The notes under the pieces: generated by a model | Database searches by the model: none | The model's input: only the letters and a program-made list of their open reading frames with translations | Told to the model about the DNA's origin: nothing | From: a virus | Length of the DNA: 34,065 nt | IMG/VR virus record: IMGVR_UViG_3300046170_000054 | Location: 1-34,065 of that record | Strand: one strand, 5' to 3' | Shown here: positions 7,742 to 16,727 of the stretch, one piece after another | Layout: every line of letters starts with the position of its first letter | Numbering within the stretch: the stretch's first letter is position 1 | Position numbers and translations under genes: made by a program

Positions 7742-7887
7742 TAAAGAATATAATAGATTTACTAAACTCTTCTGACTGGTATATATATGATGAAGACATA
7801 GATATAGCAAAAGGAAAGTACAAATCTCCAAGAACTTGGAAAGAAATAAAAAAAAGTATAAAACGAAACACATACAACAATGGCTGA
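7738..7887 (+). CDS. hypothetical protein, 49 aa
   Basis: The ATG at 7738 overlaps the TGA of the large tail gene (ATGA), and the ORF runs 8 bases into the tape measure gene. It contains SSDWYIYDEDIDIAKGKY and a basic tail. Tight overlap on both sides supports real translation. No family recognised. Confidence 0.5.
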   Translation: MIKNIIDLLNSSDWYIYDEDIDIAKGKYKSPRTWKEIKKSIKRNTYNNG

Positions 7888-9928
7888 TAATATCATAAAA
7901 GTATTTAAAGTACAAGTAGATACAAGTACTGGTGAACTTAAAATTAATGGAATAACTAGCACCATTAAACAGGCTCAAAATGAATTTAATAAATTTGATA
8001 AAATAGCTCAAAAGGCTGCTAAATCAAATGAAACCTTTATAGATAAGTCTGGATTAGCTGGTGCTGCTGTTGTAGAAATTGGTAGAACAATATCTGATGC
8101 CAACTATGGATTTGCTGCAATGGCAAACAACATTTCACAACTTTCTACTCTTTTAATAACATTAATATCTACTACAGGCTCTACTTCTGCTGCTTGGAAG
8201 GAATTAAAAAAAGCGTTTTCAGGTCCTCTAGGAATTATTGTTTTATTTCAGATTGTAGTGACATTGCTTGAAAAAGCAGATAAAGCCAGTAAAAAACTGG
8301 GTGATTCTGTTAAAAGTGCTACTGATGGATTAAACTCACAAATAGTTGTTGCTAATGAATATGTTAAAATATTGGAAGATGTAAATACTTCTGAAGAAAA
8401 AAGAGCTGGTGTAATACAAGAATTAGAAAAATTAATACCTACTCTAAAAGACCAAGAAATAGATTATGGAAAAGAACTAGACATCGTTAAACAAAAAATA
8501 ATTGATTACAGTTTAGCCCAAGCTTCTAGGTTGCAAATGGATAAATTAGTTCAAGAAAACTCAGAAGTTCTTTCACAAAGAAGAAGAATTGAAAATATTC
8601 AAGCAATAAAAAATGAAGAAGAAAGACAAAAAGCTGTTGAGAACTTCTTAAAATTAGAAGGAATAGCTTTAACTGAACAAGTAGAAAAATATGATACTTT
8701 TGGAGGAAGGTTTACCACTTTTGTTAAAAGGTCACAAGAAGATATTAATAAAGATTTTACAGATTTTGCTAATAATGTAGAAAAAGAATCTGCCCCTATA
8801 ATAGAAAAAATAAATGATTTAGCAAATAACTTAGATAAAGCGTTTGTTCCAGATAAAAAAGGAAAATTAACAAAAAGCAGAAGAGAGTTTATAGCTAAAG
8901 AATTATCTTTTGCTGATGATATATTAAAATCTGAAGATAGGATAGCTAAAAAAGTAACAAAAAATCAATTTGATAGGTTAAAACAAGAAGAAGAAGTACA
9001 GAAAAAACTAGCTCAAATAAAGTTTGATGAGTATAAAATTAGAGAACAAGCTAGAGTTGCTGCTATAAAAGACCCAAAAGATAGAGCTAAAGCAGAAATT
9101 AAATCAGCAGAAGCAATAAAGAAGTCTGAACAATCATTACAAGATTTTAAAGTTCAACTAGAAAATGAAACGTCTGCAAAAATATTACAAATAAAAATAG
9201 AACAAGCAGTAAAACAATTAAACATAGTATCTGACTTACAAGCTAAAGAAAGAGAAACTATATTATCTTTTAATGAATCTATGGCAAATACAGAGCTTGG
9301 AAGAATAGCAATTCAAGAGCAGCTAGAAGAAGAAAGACATAAAAACAAAATAAAAAGAATAAATGATGAGATAAAAGAGAGGAAAAGAGAGGGTGAACTT
9401 TATTTTGATTTAGAGGAACAAAAAAGAATAGAAGATGCAAGAAATGAAAGAGAAAAAACCAAACTAACTAAAGCAGGAGAAGATGCTAGATTAAACATAA
9501 TAAATTTTGCTGCTGATGCCGCTATAGCTATTGCAGGTAAAGGTTCTGCTTTAGGAAAAAGTATAGCTGTTGCAATGGCTATTATAAACACAAGAAAAGC
9601 AATTACTGAAGCTTTAGGAGATAAAGAGGTGCCTTCTTTCTTTAGAATACTTCACGCTACTGCAATAGGTGCTTTTGGTTTTAAACAAGTAAAAGACATA
9701 ATGGCTACTAAACTTCCTGTAGGAGATAAAGGAGGAGCAGGAGGTGCAGCTTCAGTTTCTGTAGCAGCTCCAGACTTCAACGTAGTAGGTCAAGGTGCAG
9801 GTAGTCAATTAGCAGGTGTTGTTGGTGCTAGATTTGGTGAACCAATTAAAGCTTATGTATTAAGTGCTGATGTAACTTCTGCACAGGAAATGGATAGGAA
9901 AATAGATTCAACAGCTACAATAGGATAA
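7880..9928 (+). CDS. Tape measure protein (682 aa)
   Basis: A long, lysine/glutamate-rich helical protein with extended coiled coil at about residues 150-530, a hydrophobic segment near 113-133 (GPLGIIVLFQIVVTLL) and an Ala-rich region near 545-585 (FAADAAIAIAGKGSALGKS). The C-terminal segment FFRILHATAIGAFGFKQVKD is of the kind seen at tape measure C-termini. Its length sets tail length, and the hydrophobic parts are thought to help DNA entry. At 682 residues it predicts a tail of roughly 100 nm by the usual rule of about 1.5 Angstrom per residue. Confidence 0.8.
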   Translation: MADNIIKVFKVQVDTSTGELKINGITSTIKQAQNEFNKFDKIAQKAAKSNETFIDKSGLAGAAVVEIGRTISDANYGFAAMANNISQLSTLLITLISTTGSTSAAWKELKKAFSGPLGIIVLFQIVVTLLEKADKASKKLGDSVKSATDGLNSQIVVANEYVKILEDVNTSEEKRAGVIQELEKLIPTLKDQEIDYGKELDIVKQKIIDYSLAQASRLQMDKLVQENSEVLSQRRRIENIQAIKNEEERQKAVENFLKLEGIALTEQVEKYDTFGGRFTTFVKRSQEDINKDFTDFANNVEKESAPIIEKINDLANNLDKAFVPDKKGKLTKSRREFIAKELSFADDILKSEDRIAKKVTKNQFDRLKQEEEVQKKLAQIKFDEYKIREQARVAAIKDPKDRAKAEIKSAEAIKKSEQSLQDFKVQLENETSAKILQIKIEQAVKQLNIVSDLQAKERETILSFNESMANTELGRIAIQEQLEEERHKNKIKRINDEIKERKREGELYFDLEEQKRIEDARNEREKTKLTKAGEDARLNIINFAADAAIAIAGKGSALGKSIAVAMAIINTRKAITEALGDKEVPSFFRILHATAIGAFGFKQVKDIMATKLPVGDKGGAGGAASVSVAAPDFNVVGQGAGSQLAGVVGARFGEPIKAYVLSADVTSAQEMDRKIDSTATIG

Positions 9929-9951
9929 ATAAAACAAAATACAAATATAAA

Positions 9952-9966
9952 AGTTACCATATTATG
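9952..9966 (+). promoter_or_regulatory. Start-proximal motif AGTTACCATATTATG
   Basis: Includes the start codon of the protease gene. It differs from the block before 14014 at two positions and resembles that before 2573. All three sites begin structural gene groups. Confidence 0.3.
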
Positions 9967-11172
9967 AAAACAATAGAATTATATATTGACGAAGAAAACG
10001 AATTTAGTGGAATAGAAGCTATAAGCGTTGTCGAGAATCCAGCAATAGAAGAAGATTTTATTGCACTAAAGAAACAACAAGTACAACTTGCTGAGGTAGA
10101 TAAAGAGAAAAGAATCCTTATGGGAGCTGCTCTTGTACCTAATAAAAAGATATACAGAACTAATGGAGAAGATGAATATAATATATTCTTTAGTGAAGAT
10201 ACTGTAAGAAAAGCATCTGAATTATTCTTGTCAAGAGGCAAACAAAATAACTCAACTTTAGAACATGACGTTAAACTCAATGGGTTGTCTGTTGTAGAAT
10301 CTTGGATTATAGAAGACAAGAAAAAAGACAAGTCAAAAAAGTATGGTTTTGATTTACCAGTAGGAACTTGGATGGTTTCTGTAAAAGTAAATAATGATGA
10401 GATATGGAATGATTTTGTAAAAGAAGGTAAAGTAAAAGGATTTTCTATAGAAGGTTTCTTTGCTGATAAACTAGATGATAGACCAAGAGAAAGTGTAGAG
10501 GAAGACTTTGATGAAATGGAAGCTTTATCTAAGTTATATGAAATGGAAGAAGCGTTCTTAGATTCACAAGAAGTAGAGTTAGAATCATATAACGATTATC
10601 CACAAGGTGCAGTAAACAATGCAAAGAGAGCTTTAAAGTATAAAAAAGAAAATGGTAGTTCTTGTGGAACTTCCGTAGGCTGGAGAAGAGCTTCACAATT
10701 AGCTAACAAACAAAAAATCACAAGGTCTACGATTGCTAGAATGGCTAGTTTTAAAAGACATCAACAAAACAAAGATGTACCATATTCTGAAGGATGTGGA
10801 GGAATAATGTGGGATGCTTGGGGTGGTAGTGCTGGTGTCAACTGGGCTATATCTAAACTTAAAAGAATAGACAAGAAAGTAAACAATTCAGTTACTACTT
10901 TGTATTCTGAAGTTATTAATGATGACTATGCTATTATAGATGATAGATTAGCATATTCTTCTGAAGAAAAAGCATTAGAAATGGCTAAAGACATAGGATG
11001 TGAATTGATACATGAGCATGAGTATGAAGGAAAGATGTGGTATATGCCTTGTGAATCACATTCGGTAGAAGCTGGGGCAACTACTAAGAGTCCTTGCTGG
11101 GATGGTTATGAGCAAAAAGGTTATCAGATTATAGATGGTAAAAGAAGACCTAATTGTGTTAAAAAGAAATAA
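9964..11172 (+). CDS. Prohead serine protease (XkdF/S78_2-like) with C-terminal accessory domains (402 aa)
   Basis: Residues 1-170 form the protease: ENPAIEEDF, the His in STLEHDV (H101) and the Ser in KGFSIEGFF (S161) fit the catalytic His and Ser of XkdF-type prohead proteases. Residues 210-300 carry a module NNAKRALKYKKENGSSCGTS followed by VGWRRASQL and SEGCGGIMWDAWGG, widespread in phage head genes. A third part ends CWDGYEQKGYQIIDGKRRPN. It processes the scaffold and capsid encoded just downstream. The gene starts after a 35-base gap and overlaps the next gene (TAATG). Confidence 0.75.
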   Translation: MKTIELYIDEENEFSGIEAISVVENPAIEEDFIALKKQQVQLAEVDKEKRILMGAALVPNKKIYRTNGEDEYNIFFSEDTVRKASELFLSRGKQNNSTLEHDVKLNGLSVVESWIIEDKKKDKSKKYGFDLPVGTWMVSVKVNNDEIWNDFVKEGKVKGFSIEGFFADKLDDRPRESVEEDFDEMEALSKLYEMEEAFLDSQEVELESYNDYPQGAVNNAKRALKYKKENGSSCGTSVGWRRASQLANKQKITRSTIARMASFKRHQQNKDVPYSEGCGGIMWDAWGGSAGVNWAISKLKRIDKKVNNSVTTLYSEVINDDYAIIDDRLAYSSEEKALEMAKDIGCELIHEHEYEGKMWYMPCESHSVEAGATTKSPCWDGYEQKGYQIIDGKRRPNCVKKK

Positions 11173-11381
11173 TGAGAAGAAGATATAAAAAAACACCAAG
11201 CAGAACAAGCCCTCGTTCATCAAGAAGAGGATGTTTATGTAAAGATGGAACATATTCAACAAAGTGCTGTGATGGTTCATTACAAGCTCAAGGTATAGGT
11301 TCTTTAGTTGGAGAAGAATTATTGTGTACTGAAGCAGGAGCTAATCTACAACAAGAAAATGGTAATAATATAAAAGTATAA
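11172..11381 (+). CDS. small Cys-rich phage protein (69 aa)
   Basis: A basic Arg/Ser-rich N-terminus is followed by RGCLCKDGTYSTKCCDGSLQ, a compact Cys motif (C-x-C...CC) seen in small proteins of Bacteroidetes phages between the protease and capsid genes. It may bind metal or form a small structural knot. It overlaps the protease stop and lies 3 bases before the next gene. Function unknown. Confidence 0.6.
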   Translation: MRRRYKKTPSRTSPRSSRRGCLCKDGTYSTKCCDGSLQAQGIGSLVGEELLCTEAGANLQQENGNNIKV

Positions 11382-11384
11382 AAA

Positions 11385-11837
11385 ATGGCAAAAAAAATAT
11401 CACAATTAAACGCGGCTACAGAATTGCAAGGACCTGAAACTTTTGCAGTAGTTCAAAGTAACGAAACTAAAAAAGGAACAATTAGTCAAGTTATAAATTA
11501 TATACACGCTACTAACATTACTGTTTCATCAGGAGATACTGTTGATTTAGACGATGCAGCTTATGATGACACAAGATTAATAAAGTTGACTTGGACAGGA
11601 GATTCTGGAAATATGACTATGACTTTGCCAGATGCTACAACTTCTAAAAACACAAACAGATTAATAAGATTTGTAACAAACGGAGGATTTAACACAAACA
11701 CAAGAGTTAATTTAACTCCTCTTGCAGGACAAGAGTTAGACGGTTCTTCAAGTTCTTATGAATTAAATGTTGCTTATGAAGGTTTAATGTTGTGGTCAAG
11801 TGGAACTGAATGGATTATAATACAGAAAAAAGGTTAA
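11385..11837 (+). CDS. Capsid decoration or head-fibre-like protein (150 aa)
   Basis: The N-terminus KKISQLNAATELQGPETFAV followed by VQSNETKKGTISQV is a short attachment motif common in phage fibres and decoration proteins. The remainder is a beta-rich domain with many Thr and Asn and ends LMLWSSGTEWIIIQK, a pattern usual for small trimeric surface domains. Placed between protease and scaffold, it most likely decorates the head. Inference from motif and position. Confidence 0.5.
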   Translation: MAKKISQLNAATELQGPETFAVVQSNETKKGTISQVINYIHATNITVSSGDTVDLDDAAYDDTRLIKLTWTGDSGNMTMTLPDATTSKNTNRLIRFVTNGGFNTNTRVNLTPLAGQELDGSSSSYELNVAYEGLMLWSSGTEWIIIQKKG

Positions 11838-11900
11838 AAATACAACAGAAAGAAAGGCTTGAAGTTATCAAGTTATACTATTAATTTAAATCAATAATAT

Positions 11901-12359
11901 ATGAAAGCTACCGACATCGTAGACAAATTTAAGAAAATCTTACTATCTGAGACTGAAGAAAAAGTCGAAGAGATAGAAGTACAAGAAGATGTACAATTAG
12001 CTGAAGAAGTTATCGAAGAAGTAAAGGATGAAGTTTCTGATGAAATTCCTGTAGAGGAAATTGAAAAAGAAGATTTATACGCTACTAAAGAAGAACTTTC
12101 TAAAGCTATTGCTGAAGTAAAAGCAATGTACGACCAATTAATGGAATCAATGAGTGATGAGAAATCACCTGAAGTTCCTGAAGAATTGAGTTCTGAAGAA
12201 GTATCAGAAGAAAGTGAAGTGGAATTATCTTCACAGGAACCAGAAGTAGAGCCTATTGCTCATTCTCCTGAATCCGATGTAGAAAAAAACAATGTTCATT
12301 TATATGGTCAAAACAGACCACAAACAATAATGGATAGAGTATTAAACAAAATATCATAA
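11901..12359 (+). CDS. Scaffold protein (152 aa)
   Basis: Extremely acidic and helical: long Glu/Val/Ser stretches from about residue 18 to 125, and a short neutral C-terminus with LYGQNRPQTIMDRVLNKIS. Size, charge and location directly before the major capsid gene and after the protease are those of phage head scaffolds. The conserved C-terminal peptide probably contacts the capsid protein. The upstream gap of 63 bases holds AAGTTATCAAGTTAT, similar to the motif before other late genes. Confidence 0.65.
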   Translation: MKATDIVDKFKKILLSETEEKVEEIEVQEDVQLAEEVIEEVKDEVSDEIPVEEIEKEDLYATKEELSKAIAEVKAMYDQLMESMSDEKSPEVPEELSSEEVSEESEVELSSQEPEVEPIAHSPESDVEKNNVHLYGQNRPQTIMDRVLNKIS

Positions 12360-12384
12360 TAAACCAAAACTAAAATAATAAAAA

Positions 12385-13319
12385 ATGGCTACTACAACTT
12401 CAATTACAAGTACTTATGCTGGAGAATTTGCTGGAAAGTATATTTCTGCTGCATTACTATCTGGTTCTACTATAGAAAATGGTGGAATTTCAGTAAAACC
12501 TAATGTAAAGTTTAAAGGAAGTAATCAAAAAGGTCTGCTACAAGCGGTCTTATTGCTAATGCTTCTTGTGACTTTGCTGACACAGGTTCAGTTACATTAA
12601 CAGAAAGAATCCTTCAACCAGAAGAGTTCCAAGTTAATATTGAACTATGTAAAAAAGACTTCCGTTCTGACTGGGAAGCTGTACAAATGGGATATTCTAC
12701 ATTTGACAAATTACCTCCAAAATTTAGTGATTTCTTAATCTCTCACGTTGCTGCTAAAGTTGCTGAGAAGACTGAGCAAAACATCTGGAGTGGTGTTAAT
12801 GCTAATGCTGGTGAATTTGACGGATTCTCTACTTTATTAGCTGCTGATTCTGATGTTATAGATGTAACTGGTTCTGCAATTACTTCTGCTAACGTAATCT
12901 CTGAATTAGGTTCTATCGTAGATGCAATTCCTTCTTCTTTATACGGACAAGAAGATATGTATGTATATGTATCTCAAAACATTGCTAGAGCTTATGTAAG
13001 AAGCTTAGGTGGATTTGGAGCTTCTGGATTAGGTGCTGCTGGTACAAACTCTCAAGGAACTCAATGGTGGAACAATGGTTCATTAAGCTTCGATGGTGTA
13101 AAACTATTTGTTGCTAATGGATTAGCTGATGACACTGCTGTTGCTGCTGAAAAATCTAACTTATACTTTGGAACAGGTCTTTTATCTGACCACAACGAAG
13201 TAAAAGTTATCGATATGGGTGACTTAGATGGTTCTCAAAATGTAAGAGTAATCATGAGGTTTACAAGTGGAGTACAATACGGAATCGGAGGAGATATCGT
13301 ATACAGAGTAAACGCTTAA
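12385..13319 (+). CDS. Major capsid protein (about 311 aa), broken by one lost base
   Basis: Opens at ATG 12385 (MATTTSITSTYAGEFAGKYI) and breaks in the A5 run at 12527-12531. Adding one A restores QKRSATSGLIANASCDFADT and a continuous 312-codon reading frame to TAA 13317-13319. It contains LQPEEFQVNIELCKKDFRSD and KLFVANGLADDTAVAAEKSN, patterns of capsid proteins in flavobacterial phages with the HK97-type arrangement of protease and scaffold. Codon use is the most regular in the window, as expected for a highly expressed gene. A terminator follows 15 bases later. Confidence 0.75.
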
Positions 13320-13334
13320 TAATAATAAATAAAT

Positions 13335-13363
13335 AAAGGGTGGGCTTAACCACTCACCCTTTT
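13335..13363 (+). terminator. Terminator after the major capsid gene
   Basis: AAAGGGTG (13335-13342) pairs with CACCCTTT (13355-13362). The loop can add GG/CC pairs, and T bases follow. It probably reduces read-through into the tail tube gene or stabilises capsid mRNA. Confidence 0.8.
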
Positions 13364-13389
13364 AATACTAACTTTTAAAAACTAATAAT

Positions 13390-13920
13390 ATGTCTTGTAA
13401 TTTAACACTATATAGAACAGAACCTTGTAAAGACAGTGTTGGTGGGTTAGATAAAGTTTACTTTGTAAATTATGACAGTTCGTTATATTCAAACATTACG
13501 TTTGACACAACTAACACAGATGCCATAGAGTCAATCACTGGAACTCCATCTGCATACGAATATGACATTAAAGGAACTTCATCTTTCACACAAAACATTC
13601 AGTCTAGTAGAGAAAACGGAACAACTGCTTTTGAGCAAGTTCTTGAATTAACTTTACACAAATTATCTGTTGCTGACCACAAAGAATTAAAATTACTTTC
13701 TTGGGGGAGACCTCATGTTATCATTAAAGATAACAACGGAAATTATTTCTTAGCTGGTATAGAGCATGGAATGGATGTCTCAGGAGGAACCGTTGTTACA
13801 GGTGGTGCTATGGGAGACTTAAGTGGATATACTTTAACTTTAACAGGAATGGAAAAAGCTCCAGCTAACTTTATGGAGTCTGACCCTGCTACTGTTGGAT
13901 TTACTGTTGTAAACTCTTAA
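13390..13920 (+). CDS. Major tail tube protein (176 aa)
   Basis: A beta-rich protein of the usual size for tail tube subunits. It begins MSCNLTLYRTEPCKDSVGGL and contains YDIKGTSSFTQNIQSSRENG, then LELTLHKLSVADHKELKLLS and YFLAGIEHGMDVSGG, which match the fold pattern of siphovirus tail tubes in Bacteroidetes phages. It has its own transcription gap (terminators on both sides), fitting high copy number. Its last codons (Asn-Ser-stop) fall in a repeat copy. Confidence 0.7.
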   Translation: MSCNLTLYRTEPCKDSVGGLDKVYFVNYDSSLYSNITFDTTNTDAIESITGTPSAYEYDIKGTSSFTQNIQSSRENGTTAFEQVLELTLHKLSVADHKELKLLSWGRPHVIIKDNNGNYFLAGIEHGMDVSGGTVVTGGAMGDLSGYTLTLTGMEKAPANFMESDPATVGFTVVNS

Positions 13921-13946
13921 ACATAGTACACTCTTAAACATAATAG
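13916..13946 (+). repeat. Repeat cluster B: two copies of the TTAAACATAGTA element
   Basis: A perfect copy at 13916-13929 begins inside the stop codon region of the tail tube gene. A second at 13933-13946 has one core mismatch (ATAATA). They are 17 bases apart, the shorter spacing of cluster A, and a terminator hairpin starts 5 bases later. Confidence 0.85.
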
Positions 13947-13950
13947 ATAT

Positions 13951-13975
13951 AAAGCCCTTTAATTAGGGCTTTTTC
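13951..13975 (+). terminator. Terminator after the tail tube gene
   Basis: AAAGCCCT, loop TTAATT, AGGGCTTT, then T bases. The stem start and loop are the same as in the 1804 terminator, and TTAATT also forms the loop of the 25131 terminator. Confidence 0.9.
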
Positions 13976-14001
13976 TATATAAAACAAAATCAATACTTTT
14001 C

Positions 14002-14016
14002 AGTTATCTTATTATG
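14002..14016 (+). promoter_or_regulatory. Start-proximal motif AGTTATCTTATTATG
   Basis: Contains the ATG at 14014 and is preceded by ATACTTTTC, as the copy before 2573 is preceded by ATACTTTTTT. It follows a terminator directly, so a promoter is expected in this gap. No TAnnTTTG box is present. Confidence 0.35.
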
Positions 14017-14368
14017 ATAAGATTACTTCCAAATACAGATTCTCAAACGATTAATATAATCCCTAGAGACAAAACGTCTTTGTCAAGTATAAATCTTACT
14101 ATAACACAAGACGGAACAAACAAAAGCGAAACACTAACAGACCTTACAGCTTCTGACAACGGAAACTTTGTTTCTGTATCATTGGCTTCTACTATACTAA
14201 AAGCAGAGACTGCTTACTACTTACAATTCAGTAAAGGGTGGTAATTTATGGTATAGAGATAAGGCTTATGTAACTTCTCAAACAAATGATGAAGTAATAC
14301 ACACATTAAACGAGAACAAGTACACTCAATATGGAGCAGGTACTGAAGACGAATACATAGTAATATAA
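14014..14368 (+). CDS. Small virion-associated beta protein (117 aa), one extra base
   Basis: The frame breaks in GGG at 14236-14238. Dropping one G joins LQFSKG to GNLWYRDKAYVTSQTNDE and gives 118 codons ending at TAA 14366-14368. The opening (MIRLLPNTDSQTINIIPRDK) and the closing 'iyrdkayvtsqt' pattern occur in short immunoglobulin-like proteins coded just before portal genes in Bacteroidetes phages. Function unknown; probably a head or neck component. The next ATG follows after 1 base. Confidence 0.5.
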
Positions 14369-14369
14369 T

Positions 14370-16101
14370 ATGGAAAACAAAAATATTAGAGTAGTCAATC
14401 TATCTGGTTATGAGATACCAGAAATAAAAGAAGTCTACGGAAAAGACTGGGTTCAGTATGGAGATAATAATGATTACTTTGATGAACTTATAGATAAATA
14501 CTTAGGAAGTCCTACAAACGCAAGATGTATAAATGGTATCGTAGATATGATTTATGGTAGAGGATTAGAAGCTACAGACAGTGAAATAAAACCTGAGATG
14601 TATGCCAAGATGAAAATGCTCTTAAAACAAAAGGATTTAAGGCGTGTTGTGAACGATTATAAGATGTTAGGTCAATCTGCTGTTCAAGTGGTCTATAACA
14701 AGCGTAAAACGTCTATTGTGAAGGTGTTACACTTTCCTATGGAGACTCTTAGAGCAGAAAAAGCCAAAAAGGGTCAAATAGAGGCTTATTATTACCATCC
14801 TAAGTGGTCTGAAATGAGTCCTAGTGACAAACCTAAAAGAATACCTTCTTTTGGTAATGGTTCTAAAAAGAGAGTTATAGAAATATATGTATTTAAACCA
14901 TATAGGTCAGGATTCTACTATTATTCTCCAGTAGACTATCAATCTTGCTTACAATATGCAGAATTAGAAGAAGAAGTAAGTAATTATCATATAAATAACA
15001 TAAAGAATGGATTACAACCTTCTTTATTAATAAACTTTAACAATGGAGTACCTAATGAAGAAACTCAAGAGCTTATTGAACACAAAATATATGATAAGTT
15101 TAGTGGCTCTTCAAATGCAGGTAAATTCATACTTACTTTTAATGAGTCTACAGAAACTCAAGCAGATTTACAGCCTATTCACCTTACCAGATGCTCACGC
15201 ACAGTATCAGTTCTTGGCTGACGAAAGCAGAGAAAAGATAATGCTTGGTCATGGTATTGTTTCTCCTATATTATTAGGTATAAAAGACAATACAGGGTTT
15301 GGAAACAATGCAGAAGAACTTAGAACTGCTTCTATCCTTATGGATAACATAGTAATCAGACCATTTCAACAGAATATTATAGATGGTTTAGATGAAATCC
15401 TTGCATTTAACAAAATATACTTAAGTTTATACTTTGTCACTCTACAACCAATAGAATTTACAGAATTAGATAACATTTCTACTAAAGTTAAGAGAGAAGA
15501 GGAAACAGGAGAGAAGTTAAGCTCACAAGAAGAATTAGATTTATCAGATGAAGGTGCAGAGGACCTATATACTCAATTAGAAGTACTAGGAGAGGTTGTT
15601 TCTGATGAATGGGAGCTTATACATAGTGAAGCAGTAGGTAATGACAATGAAGAGTTTGATTTAACTAAACTAAGTGTATCAGAAGATGATGCTAAGCCTA
15701 ATAAGAGGTCAAGTCAAGATAATTCTGGATATAAAATAAGATATTCTTATGGTCCAGTAAGAAACTCTGATAAAAGTAGAGTATTCTGTAAACAAATGGA
15801 ATCTCTTACAAGTAAAAACTTAGTATTCAGAAAAGAAGACATTACTCTTATGTCTTTTAGAGGATTAAACAGTGATTTAGGACATAATAAAAAGAAATAT
15901 AACCTTTTTAAGTTCAAAGGAGGTAAAAATTGTCACCATTTCTGGGAAAGAAGAGTATATAAAAAGAAAGTAACACCAAATGCCGAAGTTGAAGCTTCAG
16001 ATGCTGTACAAGACGGATTTAAGGAACCAAATAATCCTAAAGAAGTCGAAGTTAGACCAGTAGATATGCCAAACAGAGGTGCTTATCCAAAAACTAAATA
16101 A
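14370..16101 (+). CDS. Portal protein (about 576 aa) with a C-terminal Cys/His module, one extra base
   Basis: The frame breaks near 15182. Removing one base continues QPIHL into PDAHAQYQFLADESREKIML and yields 577 codons to TAA 16099-16101. The N-terminus has DWVQYGDNNDYFDELIDKYL and SPTNARCINGIVDMIYGRGL. The centre has HGIVSPILLGIKDNTGFGNN, all usual for this portal group. The C-terminus carries a separate module with SRVFCKQMESL, FRKEDITLMS and KGGKNCHHFWERRVY, with conserved Cys/His, found on phage head proteins. It forms the 12-fold ring for DNA packaging with the terminase. Confidence 0.75.
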
Positions 16102-16103
16102 TT

Positions 16104-16620
16104 ATGGCACAGAAAGCACTCTTTATAACGATAAACGACTTAAAAAGAAAATCTATTATAGATGGTAATGTAGATGCTGATAAACTTATACAGTTTATTG
16201 AAGGTAGCTCAAGATACTCATATTCAAAACTACTTAGGAGGATTACTTTATAAGAAACTACAAACTTTAATATTAAACGGAACTATAGATGATTCTGGTA
16301 ATGCTGATTATAAGACATTATTAGACGATTATGTAAAACCTATGCTTACTTGGTTTACACAAAGTTCTTATTTGCCATTTGCTATGTATCAAATTAGTAA
16401 TGGAGGTGTATTTAAACATAGAAGTGAAAACTCAGAAACTATTTCTTTAGAAGAAATGAGAATGATGTTAGCTAAAGTTACTGAAACAGCAGAATTTTAT
16501 ACTAGAAGATTTGTTGATTACATGGATTACAATAGCACTTTATACCCAGAATATGTTTCCTCTACTAATGGAGACATGTACCCTGATAAAGATGTTAATT
16601 TTAATTCTTGGGTACTTTAA
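16104..16620 (+). CDS. Head-tail connector/adaptor, DUF6712-like (171 aa), one extra base
   Basis: ATG 16104 opens MAQKALFITINDLKRKSIID. An extra base near 16203 (GAAGG) shifts the frame, and dropping it joins KLIQFIE to VAQDTHIQNYLGGLLYKKLQ and gives 172 codons. The pattern 'LFITINDLK..., QD.HIQ.YLG..LY' with later YLPFAMYQISNGGVFKH is that of the DUF6712 group, which sits directly after portal genes and is thought to be a head completion protein. Overlaps the next small gene (TAATG). Confidence 0.65.
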
Positions 16621-16727
16621 TGGATTATAAAAAGATAAAAACATACAAACCTAAAGAAAGTAATGTAGTTAAATTAGATACTTTCTTACAAAAATTAAAT
16701 AAAGATGGCTACACTTTCAGGAAATAA
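16620..16727 (+). CDS. hypothetical protein, 35 aa
   Basis: ATG 16620 overlaps the connector stop, and the ORF reads 23 bases into the fibre gene. The product is Lys-rich and begins MDYKKIKTYKPKESNVVKLD. Coupled starts at both ends support translation, but the short length leaves doubt. No family recognised. Confidence 0.4.
   Translation: MDYKKIKTYKPKESNVVKLDTFLQKLNKDGYTFRK

Noticed and set aside
9218-9229. Exact TTAAACATAGTA inside the tape measure gene
   Set aside because: A single copy, read as ordinary codons (CAA TTA AAC ATA GTA), without neighbours or an operon end. Likely chance in AT-rich sequence.
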